From: Planctomycetota bacterium
GTDB lineage: Bacteria; Planctomycetota; Planctomycetia; Gemmatales; Gemmataceae
DNA: 60,706 nt
Assembly: GCA_016872605.1 (NCBI GenBank)
Contig: VGZI01000015.1
Coordinates: 1 to 60,706, forward strand
Direction: 5' to 3'
The position numbers and the translations under genes were made by a program. Numbering within the stretch: position 1 is the stretch's first letter; each line of letters starts with the position of its first letter. Shown here in pieces: positions 33,873 through 42,665 of this stretch. The notes below the pieces were generated by a model. It saw only the letters and a program-made list of their open reading frames with translations. It did no database searches and was not told the origin of the DNA.

Positions 33873-35597
33873 TCAATCCGGCTCCGGCGGCAGCGCCGCG
33901 AGGTCCGCCGACGTCACGCTCGGATCGCCGCTCAACGGGCTCTTGATCGGCAGCTTCAAGATGAACTTGCTCCCGACGCCGGGTTGGCTCTGCACCACCA
34001 AGTCGCCTCCGTGCTCTCGCAGTATCTTTCGGCTCACCGGCAAACCGAGCCCGGTGCCGCGCGAGCCTTTGCTGCTGACGAACGGCTTGAAGATGTCCTC
34101 GATTTTCTCCGGCGCGATGCCGGGCCCGTTATCGAGCACAACAATGCGCACCCAACCTTCCTCGGCAAGGCGTGTGCTTATGGTTACCTGCGGCTCAGGC
34201 CGATCCTCCACCGCGTCCAGCGCGTTGCCAACAATATTCAGCAAGGCCCGATGAATCCCCTCTGAATCGACCTGCACGATGGGCAGCCCCTCGGCACCGC
34301 TCATCTCCAATTTCACATTGCGTTCTTTGGCGCGCGGCGTCAGCAGCTCGAAAATATCCTTTACGACATCGTTGAGATCGGTTGGCTCAACAGCCGGGAC
34401 GCGCTCTTTAGAAAAATTGAGCATGTCCATCACGAGATCGTAAATCTTCGCCTGATTCTTCTCTGCAATGCGCCAGCCCTGTTCGATCAATTTTTCGTTC
34501 TTGTCCCTGAGCCCCATCCTAAGAATGTCGCTGCCGGAGCGCAACCCTTGCAAAATGTTCTTGATGTGGTGCGAGATCGCGGCGATGGTCTGACCAATTG
34601 CGGCCAACCGCTCGCCTTGAATCATAGCCTGGTAGTAATGCGTCTCTTCGACAGCAAGGGCGGCCTGGTGCGCAATAGCAATCGCTAATGCCAGATGATC
34701 CTCGGTCAGTTTTCCAGTGGTTGATTGGTTGTCTACGAGTTCGCGGTGCGGCGTTTGCGTGTCCAGGTACAAGACGCCGATGGAATCGTGCCGGCCCTTC
34801 ATCGGCACACAAATTACTTCGCGAATACCGAGCTCGATGATGCTCTGCCCGCTACGGAAGCGTTCATCGTGGGCGGCATCCGAGACAAGCACACCGAGGC
34901 GCTGCTGCATGACATGATCGAGAATTGTGCGCGAAAGCGGAAATCGCGATTGCCGATCCTCCGCTTTACGCCAATGAAGGGCACGAGGCTCCAATGTCTT
35001 GGAATCGTGACCTCGAAGAAGAATGCAGCCGCGGTCCGCGGGGATGGTCCGGAAGAACAACTCGAGGATCGTTGTCAGCAGTTGATCGAGATCCAGAATG
35101 TGGCTGATCGCCTGGCTCGCCTCGTACATAATGGTCAGGTTGGCGAGAGCGCTGCGCAGCCAGGGCGAATTCTTCTCGGGATGCGTGAGAATGCGGCTCC
35201 CCTCGCTTTCCCCGATCGACTTGATGATGGCTGACGACAACTCGACGTCGCTGCGTGTGATGAGATCGATTTTTTCGGCAAGTCCGCTGGCATGGTGCGT
35301 GCTGTCGTCGCGGCGCGTGCTGAAGACGAGGACCGTCTGGCCGATGGCTATGTGATCGCCGGTGTGAAGTGGAGCTTGCGTGATGCGCGTATTGTTAACG
35401 AAGGTTCCGTTGGCGCTGCCCAGATCGGTGAGCGTGAAGCCGCCGTCGACGATGCGCAACTCGGCGTGCTGGCGCGAGATCTCGGTGTCGTGCAAGCGGA
35501 TGGCGTTGGACGCATCTCGTCCGAGAGACACGACCGTTTCGGTCAGGTCAAACTGCTTGCCTTCGTCCGCTCCTCGAATCACCAGCAACCGCGGCAT
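33873..35597 (-). CDS. FHA-GAF sensor histidine kinase
   Basis: A 574-residue soluble histidine kinase. The FHA domain (about 1-95) contains TVVSLGRDASNAIRLHDTEI, SRQHAEL and TDLGSANGTFVNN. The GAF domain (about 150-315) includes RTIPADRGCILLRG, then SRTILDHV and VPMKGRHDSIGVLYLDT. The phosphoacceptor region (about 335-400) has SHHIKNILQG with the conserved His, and the ATPase domain has an N box NIVGNALDAVEDRP, a G1 box DNGPGIAPEKIEDIF and a G2 box GTGLGLPVSRKIL. No transmembrane helix is seen, so it senses an internal cue, and the FHA probably recognises a phosphoprotein. No response regulator is adjacent. FHA-GAF-HK hybrids are common in planctomycetes. Confidence 0.93.
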   Translation of the reverse strand: MPRLLVIRGADEGKQFDLTETVVSLGRDASNAIRLHDTEISRQHAELRIVDGGFTLTDLGSANGTFVNNTRITQAPLHTGDHIAIGQTVLVFSTRRDDSTHHASGLAEKIDLITRSDVELSSAIIKSIGESEGSRILTHPEKNSPWLRSALANLTIMYEASQAISHILDLDQLLTTILELFFRTIPADRGCILLRGHDSKTLEPRALHWRKAEDRQSRFPLSRTILDHVMQQRLGVLVSDAAHDERFRSGQSIIELGIREVICVPMKGRHDSIGVLYLDTQTPHRELVDNQSTTGKLTEDHLALAIAIAHQAALAVEETHYYQAMIQGERLAAIGQTIAAISHHIKNILQGLRSGSDILRMGLRDKNEKLIEQGWRIAEKNQAKIYDLVMDMLNFSKERVPAVEPTDLNDVVKDIFELLTPRAKERNVKLEMSGAEGLPIVQVDSEGIHRALLNIVGNALDAVEDRPEPQVTISTRLAEEGWVRIVVLDNGPGIAPEKIEDIFKPFVSSKGSRGTGLGLPVSRKILREHGGDLVVQSQPGVGSKFILKLPIKSPLSGDPSVTSADLAALPPEPD

Positions 35598-35674
35598 CAG
35601 CGTGCGTGCTCCTCATGCTTCGTTTGGCGTTCGCACGGCGAAATGCGATCGCAAAATTGACCTTCTTCAGCATA

Positions 35675-36334
35675 TCACACCGGGCCGATCTCCGCGACCA
35701 GTTCTTGCAGACTGCCGAGCAGCCGGTCCGGTTTGGCGTCAACGAGGGCGTGACGACTTTCAGAGCCGGTGGAGACGGCCCAGACTCCCACGCCGGCCGC
35801 TCGCGCCGTCTGAATGTCGACGACCATATCGCCGATGTAGATCACACGACTTTTCGTCATCATCAGCTTGTCGATGGCACGGAGGACCATGTCCGGCGCC
35901 GGCTTGGGATTCGGCACGTCGTCCGAGCCCAGCACGACATCAAAGCAGTTCGCCAGCGAAAAGTGCGCCAGCAACTGACGTGAGAAACCACTGGGCTTGT
36001 TGCTGCATAAGCCGATCTTTTTGCCTCGCTCATGCAGCAATCGAATCAACGCCGCCGCGCCCGGCAGCAACTCGGTCATTTTCAGCATCACTTCGGGATG
36101 ATGCACGCGATAGCACGCCAGATTGTCCTCCAAGGCGCCTCCCGGAACCGTGTGTGTCAGCAAATAATGCGGTCCCCGGCCCACGAACTGCTTTACTTCG
36201 TCGATCGTCATCGGCGGCATGCCCCGCTGAGCACGCACATGATTGACGCTACATGCGATCGCTGCATAGCTATCGGCCAGCGTGCCATCGAAATCGAACA
36301 GCACACCATCGTAGGATTGAATCGTCTTTGTCAT
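35675..36334 (-). CDS. HAD-superfamily phosphatase (phosphoglycolate phosphatase-like)
   Basis: A 219-residue HAD hydrolase of the phosphoglycolate phosphatase (Gph) type. DFDGT near 14-18 gives nucleophile Asp14 and acid Asp16. The cap domain has a helical pattern (SVNHVRAQRGMPPMTIDEVK), motif II is LCSNKPSG, the motif III Lys is in NPKPAPD, and motif IV is YIGDMVVD. This family dephosphorylates small phosphomonoesters such as 2-phosphoglycolate. The start at 36334 fits family lengths; a GTG start nine codons upstream is also possible. The gene lies about 50 bp downstream of the class IV aminotransferase on the same strand and may share its transcript. Confidence 0.88.
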   Translation of the reverse strand: MTKTIQSYDGVLFDFDGTLADSYAAIACSVNHVRAQRGMPPMTIDEVKQFVGRGPHYLLTHTVPGGALEDNLACYRVHHPEVMLKMTELLPGAAALIRLLHERGKKIGLCSNKPSGFSRQLLAHFSLANCFDVVLGSDDVPNPKPAPDMVLRAIDKLMMTKSRVIYIGDMVVDIQTARAAGVGVWAVSTGSESRHALVDAKPDRLLGSLQELVAEIGPV

Positions 36335-36382
36335 CGTGTTGATTCTTCGTATTGCAATCACGCCTCAGGAACGTCCGCCTAA

Positions 36383-37291
36383 TCACGGACTGCCCAGGAT
36401 CTGCCCATGAATGTCCAGGCCAACTTCGGCACTCCACGCAGTGTGCAAGCGTTCCAAAATCGGCCCAGGACATTGGATCGCTTGATGGTTTATCTGTCGA
36501 ACGCCTGCGATGCAATAGGTCGTGCACGTGAGGATCGCCTCGTCGGCCGCATAACAGTCGGCAAGTGTGACTGACCGACGTTCCATGCCCAGCCCCAGCG
36601 CGGCGGCGAAGTCGGAAACGACGCCGAGACTGACGCCTTCAAGAACGCTCCCGAGCGGAGGCGCGACAAGGACGCCGTTTTTCACTAGCACGACATTCGC
36701 TGATGCCGTTTCAGTGATGTTCCCGGCCAAATCAAGCAGGAGTGCCTGTGCCCCTGGATTCGTGCGACGAGTTTCACATTCCGCCAGCCACCAGTGCATT
36801 CGGCTTCGCTGTTTGATGTGAGGATCGACGCAGGTCGTCGGCGCCGCGCGGACCCTTGGAGTCGCAAGCGCGATGCCGTGCTCAATCCAGGGACGATAAC
36901 GAGTGAAGGGCAATGGGTAGGTATGCATGCCGAATGTCGGCTTTTCACCGGGCCTTGTCGGCTCGCCAAGATAGAAACCCACAGGCCCCGGCGTTGCAAA
37001 CAGGACCAACGCCAGGTCGTCCTTCGCGTCTACGAGTTCGGCATTGTTCTGAATAAGCTTTTTTGCCAGGTCAGTGATGGTCGCGTCATCGAATGCGAGG
37101 TCAATGGACGCCGATCGGCAACTGGCACGGAATCGCGCCAAATGTGGTTCAAAGCGGTAGAGCTTGTGGCGAAACGTGCGACACAGATCCGTTACCGTCG
37201 CGCCGAAAACGAAGCCCGCATCGTGCAAGGTCAGATGTGCCTGGGACTGGGCCAACAGCCGACCGTTCAGGAATGCCAGCGGCTCGGTCAT
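36383..37291 (-). CDS. Class IV PLP aminotransferase (BCAT/aminodeoxychorismate-lyase type)
   Basis: A 302-residue fold-type IV PLP enzyme. Family marks are HDAGFVFGATVTDLCRTF at the N-terminus, the PLP-lysine region DPHIKQRSRMHWWLAE (Lys in HIK), the NITETASANVVLV segment with conserved Glu, VLEGVSLGVVSDFAAALG and EAILTCTTYCIAGVRQI. Branched-chain aminotransferases, D-amino acid aminotransferases and PabC-type lyases share this fold. The Lys context HIKQRSRM is unlike standard BCATs, so the substrate is undetermined. No leader is seen. It is followed on the same strand by a HAD phosphatase and faces glmS across a 440-bp gap. Confidence 0.85.
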   Translation of the reverse strand: MTEPLAFLNGRLLAQSQAHLTLHDAGFVFGATVTDLCRTFRHKLYRFEPHLARFRASCRSASIDLAFDDATITDLAKKLIQNNAELVDAKDDLALVLFATPGPVGFYLGEPTRPGEKPTFGMHTYPLPFTRYRPWIEHGIALATPRVRAAPTTCVDPHIKQRSRMHWWLAECETRRTNPGAQALLLDLAGNITETASANVVLVKNGVLVAPPLGSVLEGVSLGVVSDFAAALGLGMERRSVTLADCYAADEAILTCTTYCIAGVRQINHQAIQCPGPILERLHTAWSAEVGLDIHGQILGSP

Positions 37292-37730
37292 AGAGCTATT
37301 CTATGTGTCGCTTTCGGGCGAGATCGCGCTCGGTCGGCGGTTTTGCGCGATTGTCTCCGTACAGAAAACAGCGCGAGACCGCGAAGCGAGAGCGATGACC
37401 GATGCCTCTACCTGGAGAGCGCCAGTTTTCAGGCCCAGCCACCTGTACTCGCCGGGAACGAACACTTTCGTTGCATTTCGGGAGGGGGGTGTGCGAGTGC
37501 GAGCGTGCAACGAATGCGTGCACGTACTGTTGACTAAAGGAGTTACGTGCGAGAATTGCGTTGCAGGCTCGATGCCAATATGAATCCTGGGGCTGTCCAA
37601 TTAGGACGCATTGATCAAAGGTTCACTTATGTAGCCAATTCTTCGGCATCGCGCCATTCCACGACCTATACTTGCTGCGCGGTCCCCGATCCCCATTCCC
37701 TGCCCACAAGGGAAGCGTCCAGGGGTCTGC
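37292..37730. other. Intergenic region before glmS
   Basis: This 439-bp gap between divergent genes carries only short, weakly supported frames. It must contain the promoters of the class IV aminotransferase and glmS. No clear -35/-10 pair, riboswitch-like fold or glmS ribozyme core was recognised by eye. Confidence 0.4.
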
Positions 37731-39554
37731 ATGTGTGGCATTGTCGGATTCACCGGAAATCGCGCCGCTCAACCGATCTTGCTCGACGGTCTGGCTCGCC
37801 TTGAATATCGCGGGTACGACAGCTCCGGCGTGGCCACGGTCAACGGCAAACTTTATGTGCGCAAGGCGATCGGACGCATCGCCGAGCTTCGTTCCGTGCT
37901 CGATCAGCAGCCGCTCGCGGGCAACATGGGCATCTGCAACACGCGCTGGGCAACCCACGGCAACGTCAGTGAGGCCAACGCCCACCCGCACCTCGGGGGC
38001 GACGGCGCCATCGCAATCGTTCACAACGGCGTCATCGAAAACTACGACGCTCTGAAACGCCAGCTGCAAGGCCAAGGTGTCCAATTCAAGAGCCAAACCG
38101 ACACCGAAGTCATCGCACAACTCATTGCGGCGAACCTCAAAGACGACCTGGCCGAAGCAGTTCGCAAGACGCTGCCTCTGCTCAAGGGAACGTATGGTTT
38201 GGCCGTCGTCAGCCCGCGGTTTCCTGGGCTCATCGTCGGTGCTCGGCTCGGAAGTCCGCTGGTCATCGGCCTCGGAGACGGGGAGCACTTTCTCGCCAGC
38301 GACGCGAGCGCCCTTGTCGGCTACACAAAAAAGGTCATCTATCTCGAAGACAATCAGATTTGCGTCCTCACCCCCGATCGCTGTGAGATATTCGGCGCCG
38401 ATCAAAACCCGGCCGCAGCCGATGTGCATGCGCTCGATTGGGATCCGGGGGATGCGGCTCTCGGCGAGTTTCCGCACTTCATGCTGAAGGAAATCTACGA
38501 GCAGCCCGATGTCATCGACCGAGCCATGGCCGGCCGGTTGGACGAAGCCGAAGCGACGGCTCATTTCGAAGGCCTCAACCTCGATCCCGCCCAACTACGG
38601 CAAATCGAACGCATCATCATGACCGCTTGCGGCACAAGCTATCACGCAGCGATGATCGGGGAGCACCTTTTCGAGCAATTCGCCCGCATGCCGGTCGAGG
38701 TCGAATACGCGTCCGAGTTCCGCTATCGCAATCCGCCGATCGACAAGAACACGATCGTCGTGGGCATCACGCAATCGGGCGAGACGGCCGACACGTTGGC
38801 CGCCATTCGCGAATCGAAACGCAAGGGGCAACGAACCATCGGCGTCTGCAACGTCGTCGGCAGTAGCATCGCTCGCGAGGTCGATGGCGGGATCTACCTT
38901 CACGCCGGGCCGGAGATCGGCGTCGCCAGCACCAAGGCATTCACGGCTCAGGTCACCGTCCTCACGCTTCTGGCGGTTCATTTTGGAAGAATGCGGCACC
39001 TGTCCTTTCATGCCGGGCGGCGCATACTCGATGAACTCCAGGCAATGCCCAATATCCTGCGCGAGACGTTGCGATGCCATGATCAAGTCGCGGACATCGC
39101 GCGAAAATATCAAGCGGCGTCGAACATGCTGTATCTGGGCCGCCAGTATCTCTATCCGATGGCTCTGGAAGGCGCGCTCAAGTTGAAGGAGATCAGCTAC
39201 GTTCATGCCGAGGGGTATCCCGCCGCCGAGATGAAGCACGGCCCGATTGCCTTGGTGGATGAAGGCACGCCGTCGGTGTTCTTGGTTCCGCATAGCAGCG
39301 TTTACGACAAGGTCATGAGCAACCTGGAGGAGATCAAGGCGCGCGGCGGGCCGGTAATCGCCATTGCGACCGCCGACGATCCGCACGTCGAGGCCAAGGC
39401 GGACGATGTCATCTGCGTTCCGAGCGTGCCGGAGTACTTGCAGCCGCTCGTGACGGCAATTCCATTGCAACTCTTGGCCTATCATGTCGCACTGCTGCGT
39501 GGTTGCGACATCGACAAGCCGCGGAATCTGGCCAAGAGCGTCACCGTGGAATAA
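37731..39554 (+). CDS. glmS: Glutamine-fructose-6-phosphate aminotransferase (isomerizing)
   Basis: A 607-residue enzyme making glucosamine-6-phosphate from fructose-6-P and glutamine, the first step to UDP-GlcNAc for peptidoglycan and other glycans. The class II glutaminase domain starts with MCGIVGFTG (Cys2 after Met removal is the nucleophile) and RLEYRGYDSSG, then CNTRWATHG and HNGVIENY. The two SIS domains carry ACGTSYHA, ITQSGETADTLA, EIGVASTKAFTAQ, and in the second YLGRQYLYPMALEGALKLKE, with KHGPIALVDEG. It ends in NLAKSVTVE, the conserved C-tail. Its length matches the E. coli enzyme. The neighbour at 39590 is a GlmU-type protein in the same operon. Confidence 0.98.
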   Translation: MCGIVGFTGNRAAQPILLDGLARLEYRGYDSSGVATVNGKLYVRKAIGRIAELRSVLDQQPLAGNMGICNTRWATHGNVSEANAHPHLGGDGAIAIVHNGVIENYDALKRQLQGQGVQFKSQTDTEVIAQLIAANLKDDLAEAVRKTLPLLKGTYGLAVVSPRFPGLIVGARLGSPLVIGLGDGEHFLASDASALVGYTKKVIYLEDNQICVLTPDRCEIFGADQNPAAADVHALDWDPGDAALGEFPHFMLKEIYEQPDVIDRAMAGRLDEAEATAHFEGLNLDPAQLRQIERIIMTACGTSYHAAMIGEHLFEQFARMPVEVEYASEFRYRNPPIDKNTIVVGITQSGETADTLAAIRESKRKGQRTIGVCNVVGSSIAREVDGGIYLHAGPEIGVASTKAFTAQVTVLTLLAVHFGRMRHLSFHAGRRILDELQAMPNILRETLRCHDQVADIARKYQAASNMLYLGRQYLYPMALEGALKLKEISYVHAEGYPAAEMKHGPIALVDEGTPSVFLVPHSSVYDKVMSNLEEIKARGGPVIAIATADDPHVEAKADDVICVPSVPEYLQPLVTAIPLQLLAYHVALLRGCDIDKPRNLAKSVTVE

Positions 39555-39589
39555 TGACGCGATAACGGAATGGACGAGGACGATTTTTC

Positions 39590-40864
39590 ATGCGCATCTG
39601 TATCTTTGAGGATTCGGGCGTCGCAGCGCTGGAGCCGATTGCCTTGACGCGGCCTGCATTCGCACTGTGGTGCGGCGCCGAGCGCCTTGTCGACCGGTTC
39701 CGCCGCCAATTCGCGGCAAATGAGACGGCGTTCTGGATTCGGTCTGAACACGTGGACCTTTGGCGATTGGACGAGCCGAGCGCGCCGATCAATGATCTCG
39801 ATTGGCCTAGCCAGGCATCGACGACCTGGATCAACGGTCGATGGTTGCCGGCGCCGGATGTAGCGATCGACGATTCGTCGCCGCACGTCGGCACGGTCGG
39901 AGGCCAACTTGCTTATGCCGTACTGCCGGCAGGAGAAAAGCCAATCGCCGGCGACGTTGAACCATGGTTGGCGAGCTTGAGTGAATCTCTGCCGACGCGC
40001 GCCGTCAGCGGCGCCATGTTGAATTATCTGTGGGAATGCGTCGATCTGAACGGCACAGCGATCAAGAATGACATTGAGTGGTTTTGCGCGTCTCGCTCGG
40101 CCCAGCCGAAGCCGTCACATGTTGCCGTCGTCGGTCCGAGCGATCGATTTGTCGCTGCCGAGGACGCTCAGATCGAGCCGTTCGTTTTCGCCGATACGCG
40201 TAACGGCCCCGTGCTGATCGATCACGGCGCGATCGTGCATGTATTTACTCGGCTCGAAGGTCCATGCTACGTAGGGCAGGGGAGCTGGATCGTCGGCGCC
40301 AAGCTACGCGCCGGCACCTCGATCGGTCCGGGTTGCCGTGTCGGCGGCGAAGTCGAGGCATCCATCATCCAGGGGTACAGTAACAAATATCACGAAGGGT
40401 TTCTCGGCCACTCGTATCTGGGCGAATGGGTAAACTTGGCCGCGGGCACGCACACAAGCGACTTGCGCAACGACTATGAGTTGATTAAGGTGCAGATCAA
40501 CGGCCAGCGCGTGGCCACGGGACGCAACAAGATCAGCTCGTACATCGGCGATCACACCAAGACCGGGCTGGCGGCGCTCTTGAACACCGGCTCGACCATC
40601 GGCGCTTTCGCCAATGTGCTTCCGTCAGGCACGCTGCTCCCCACGTCGATTCCATCCTTCTGCCAGGTGCAGTACGGCCAACTGCAAGAACTGTGGGACC
40701 TGCGCAAAGTTCTCGCCATCGCCGGCCGCGTCATGCAGCGGCGCGGCAAGTTCATGACGGACGCCCATCTCAATTTCTACTACAGCCTCTTCGAATCCAC
40801 CAGCGGTCAACGTGAGAAGACCATCCGCGAGGCGGAGCGCCGCCGTTTGCGCCGCAGCGTGTAG
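39590..40864 (+). CDS. GlmU-like UDP-GlcNAc pyrophosphorylase/acetyltransferase (alternative family)
   Basis: A 424-residue protein that fits the alternative GlmU-type family found in Bacteroidetes and planctomycetes. The N-terminal half (1-180) resembles a nucleotidyltransferase: MRICIFEDSGVAALEPIALT, then RPAFALWCG. The C-terminal half is a left-handed beta-helix acyltransferase, with LEGPCYVGQGSWIVGAKLRA, GTSIGPGCRVGGEVEASIIQ, GYSNKYHEGFLGHSYLGEWV, NKISSYIGDHTKTGLAALLN and TGSTIGAFANVLPSG. The family is proposed to couple acetylation and uridylylation of glucosamine-1-P. It starts 35 bp after glmS, which strongly supports this role. The nucleotidyltransferase motifs are weaker than in E. 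coli GlmU. Confidence 0.82.
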   Translation: MRICIFEDSGVAALEPIALTRPAFALWCGAERLVDRFRRQFAANETAFWIRSEHVDLWRLDEPSAPINDLDWPSQASTTWINGRWLPAPDVAIDDSSPHVGTVGGQLAYAVLPAGEKPIAGDVEPWLASLSESLPTRAVSGAMLNYLWECVDLNGTAIKNDIEWFCASRSAQPKPSHVAVVGPSDRFVAAEDAQIEPFVFADTRNGPVLIDHGAIVHVFTRLEGPCYVGQGSWIVGAKLRAGTSIGPGCRVGGEVEASIIQGYSNKYHEGFLGHSYLGEWVNLAAGTHTSDLRNDYELIKVQINGQRVATGRNKISSYIGDHTKTGLAALLNTGSTIGAFANVLPSGTLLPTSIPSFCQVQYGQLQELWDLRKVLAIAGRVMQRRGKFMTDAHLNFYYSLFESTSGQREKTIREAERRRLRRSV

Positions 40865-40872
40865 CAATTTCG

Positions 40873-40931
40873 TCAGAGCCTGAAGCGTAAGCGAAGGAAA
40901 GGCCCTTCTCCGGTTACGCTTCAGGCTCTGA
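40873..40931. repeat. Perfect 18-bp inverted repeat (dispersed hairpin family 2)
   Basis: 40873-40890 is the exact reverse complement of 40914-40931 (core GCCTGAAGCG). A half-site, CGCTTCAGGCTCTGA, lies at 31261-31275 upstream of the DUF1501 gene. It lies just after the GlmU-like gene and could end its transcript. Confidence 0.8.
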
Positions 40932-40996
40932 TTTCTCTTGACCCCGCGCATACAATATGAGCGGAAGATTGGGTGTTCCACTACAGGAGGTGCATC

Positions 40997-41401
40997 ATGC
41001 GACGTTTTGCGATGTTCTTGGGATTGGCATTGTCCGCCTACGCGATTCTGCCAAGCGTGACTCAGGCGCAAGTGATTGTGGTTCAACCACGACCCTACGT
41101 GGCGCCGATCATTGTCGGACCGCCGGTGACGAGCTACTACGTGGCGCCACCCGTGGCAGCGTACAGCTCTTCGGCCACCTACTCGTATTATCCTGCCCCG
41201 ACGACTGTTTACACGTATTCCGCTCCGAGTGCGCCGGCCGTGGTAACCTATTCGTCGCCCGCAATCGTGACGTACGCCGCTCCGGCGGCGATGGTCGTTC
41301 CCGCGGCGGGCGTCATCACGACACGCACGTACTACGGCTATGGCATCCTGAGACCTCGCGGCTATTATTCGCAGAGCTATTACACGCCGCTGTTGCCGTA
41401 G
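40997..41401 (+). CDS. Secreted low-complexity Tyr/Ser/Ala/Pro-rich protein
   Basis: A 134-residue protein with a signal peptide (about 1-24, ending SVTQAQ). The mature part is a low-complexity mix of Tyr, Val, Ala, Pro and Ser (YVAPPVAAYSSSATYSYYPA, TYSAPSAPAVVTYSSPAIVT) closing with YYGYGILRPRGYYSQSYY. No enzyme family was recognised. Such sequences usually form extracellular or wall-associated layers. The start at 40997 has AGGAGGT 6 bp upstream, one of the strongest ribosome-binding sites in the window, suggesting high expression. It ends just before a bidirectional terminator shared with pdxJ. Confidence 0.75.
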   Translation: MRRFAMFLGLALSAYAILPSVTQAQVIVVQPRPYVAPIIVGPPVTSYYVAPPVAAYSSSATYSYYPAPTTVYTYSAPSAPAVVTYSSPAIVTYAAPAAMVVPAAGVITTRTYYGYGILRPRGYYSQSYYTPLLP

Positions 41402-41410
41402 ATTGTCCCT

Positions 41411-41441
41411 CGCTTGCGGCGTTCTAGCTACGCCGCAAGCG
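41411..41441. terminator. Bidirectional hairpin terminator
   Basis: CGCTTGCGGCG (41411-41421) and CGCCGCAAGCG (41431-41441) make a perfect 11-bp stem around a 9-nt loop between two converging genes. No long U-tract, so termination may be Rho-assisted. Confidence 0.7.
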
Positions 41442-41442
41442 G

Positions 41443-42165
41443 TTAATGTGCGGCGCGAATCGCTACCTTCATCTCGCGCACGGCTCGTTCCATCCCGACA
41501 AGCAGGGCACGCGACACAATGCTGTGGCCAATGTTCAATTCCTCAACGCCTGGAATCTGGGCGATAGCCGCGACGTTGCAATAGTTCAACCCATGCCCCA
41601 TGTGCACGTGCAATCCCAGCGATTTCGCGAACGCCGTCGATTCCTGAAGCAGGTTCAGTTCTTTGAGCCGATCCGCTTCTGATTTCGCCTCCGAATAACG
41701 GGCGGTTTGAATCTCGACGGCTTTGGCGCCAAGCTTTTTAGAAAGTTCGATTTGAGCCAGGTCCGGGTCGACAAACAGAGAAACGCCGATTCCAGCTTTG
41801 TGCAGCCGCTTCATTGCCTTGGCGACGGCCGCCTGATGAGCGATCACGTCGAGCCCACCTTCCGTGGTCACTTCTTCGCGCTTCTCCGGAACCAGCGTTG
41901 CCTGGTCCGGCTTCACGTCGCAAGCGATCGTCACGATCTCGTCCGCTACCGATAGCTCAAGATTCAAGAGTGTCGTCACGGTCTGGCGTAGCAGACGCAC
42001 ATCGCGGTCGTTGATGTGCCGGCGATCTTCGCGCAAGTGGATCGTAATGCCATCGGCGCCGCCCAGTATCGCCAGGACTGCTGCGTGCACCGGGTCAGGC
42101 TCGAGCGCACGGCGAGCTTGCCGAAGCGTGGCGACATGATCAATATTGACGCCGAGGCGAATCAT
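41443..42165 (-). CDS. pdxJ: Pyridoxine 5'-phosphate synthase
   Basis: A 240-residue enzyme that condenses 3-amino-2-oxopropyl phosphate with 1-deoxy-D-xylulose-5-P to pyridoxine 5'-P (vitamin B6 de novo pathway). Family motifs are [86 protein letters not shown] and [17 protein letters not shown]. The length and TIM-barrel order fit the E. coli enzyme. It is followed 7 bp upstream by a small membrane protein gene on the same strand, so both may share a transcript. Confidence 0.97.
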   Translation of the reverse strand: MIRLGVNIDHVATLRQARRALEPDPVHAAVLAILGGADGITIHLREDRRHINDRDVRLLRQTVTTLLNLELSVADEIVTIACDVKPDQATLVPEKREEVTTEGGLDVIAHQAAVAKAMKRLHKAGIGVSLFVDPDLAQIELSKKLGAKAVEIQTARYSEAKSEADRLKELNLLQESTAFAKSLGLHVHMGHGLNYCNVAAIAQIPGVEELNIGHSIVSRALLVGMERAVREMKVAIRAAH

Positions 42166-42171
42166 CGCGAA

Positions 42172-42588
42172 TCATCCTCCCTCGCACCATGCTCTGTACC
42201 GGCGCGTTTCGAACATCAGCACAAGAAACAACACCATCCCCAACGCGAGGTCGATGAGCTTGTCCCACATATTGCTCAGAAAGTTGTCGTAGACCGCGAA
42301 CGGCGCCCACCAGTGCGAAGTGAGGATGGCCACCAGGAGAAACAGCACAAGAAACCGCGTCAGCCAGCCCATGTGATAGCCGCGATCAAAGAGCATCGAC
42401 AAGAGCAGTTTGAACTCGCCGATAATCTCAAAGACCATCCAGGCCGAATGTGCGACACCATTGGGCGCTGGCGGATCGGTCGCCTTCGCATCAACTGCGG
42501 GCGGTTTCGCAGCCGGCGCGGAATTGGATTCGAGCGCCGTCACCCGACGATCTAGATCAGCGACCCTGGTGTCGATGGAGTTGTCCAT
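42172..42588 (-). CDS. Small membrane protein with N-terminal coiled coil
   Basis: A 138-residue protein. The N-terminus (about 1-25, DTRVADLDRRVTALESNS) is likely a short coiled coil, followed by a proline/alanine linker. Two or three transmembrane helices occur in the second half: MGWLTRFLVLFLLVAILT, then a weaker segment near KLIDLALGMVLFLVLMF. No enzyme motif. It lies 6 bp from pdxJ on the same strand. The function is unknown. Confidence 0.75.
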   Translation of the reverse strand: MDNSIDTRVADLDRRVTALESNSAPAAKPPAVDAKATDPPAPNGVAHSAWMVFEIIGEFKLLLSMLFDRGYHMGWLTRFLVLFLLVAILTSHWWAPFAVYDNFLSNMWDKLIDLALGMVLFLVLMFETRRYRAWCEGG

Positions 42589-42609
42589 GATGTGATTATA
42601 CGCGCGCCC

Positions 42610-42664
42610 GTAGGGTGCGTGGCACGCACCGCTCCCCCGATACGGTGCATTTCACGCACCCTAC
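42610..42664. repeat. Inverted repeat of GTAGGGTGCGTG type
   Basis: GTAGGGTGCGTG (42610-42621) and CACGCACCCTAC (42653-42664) form a 12-bp stem; inside it is a second dyad, GGTGCGTGGCACGCACC. The right end reaches within 2 bp of the WD40 gene's stop codon. This type of dyad is widespread in bacterial genomes. Confidence 0.7.
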
Positions 42665-42665
42665 A

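Noticed and set aside
37292..37730. glmS ribozyme in the 5' region of glmS
   Set aside because: No convincing ribozyme core sequence or pairing was seen, and the ribozyme is mainly known from Gram-positive bacteria.
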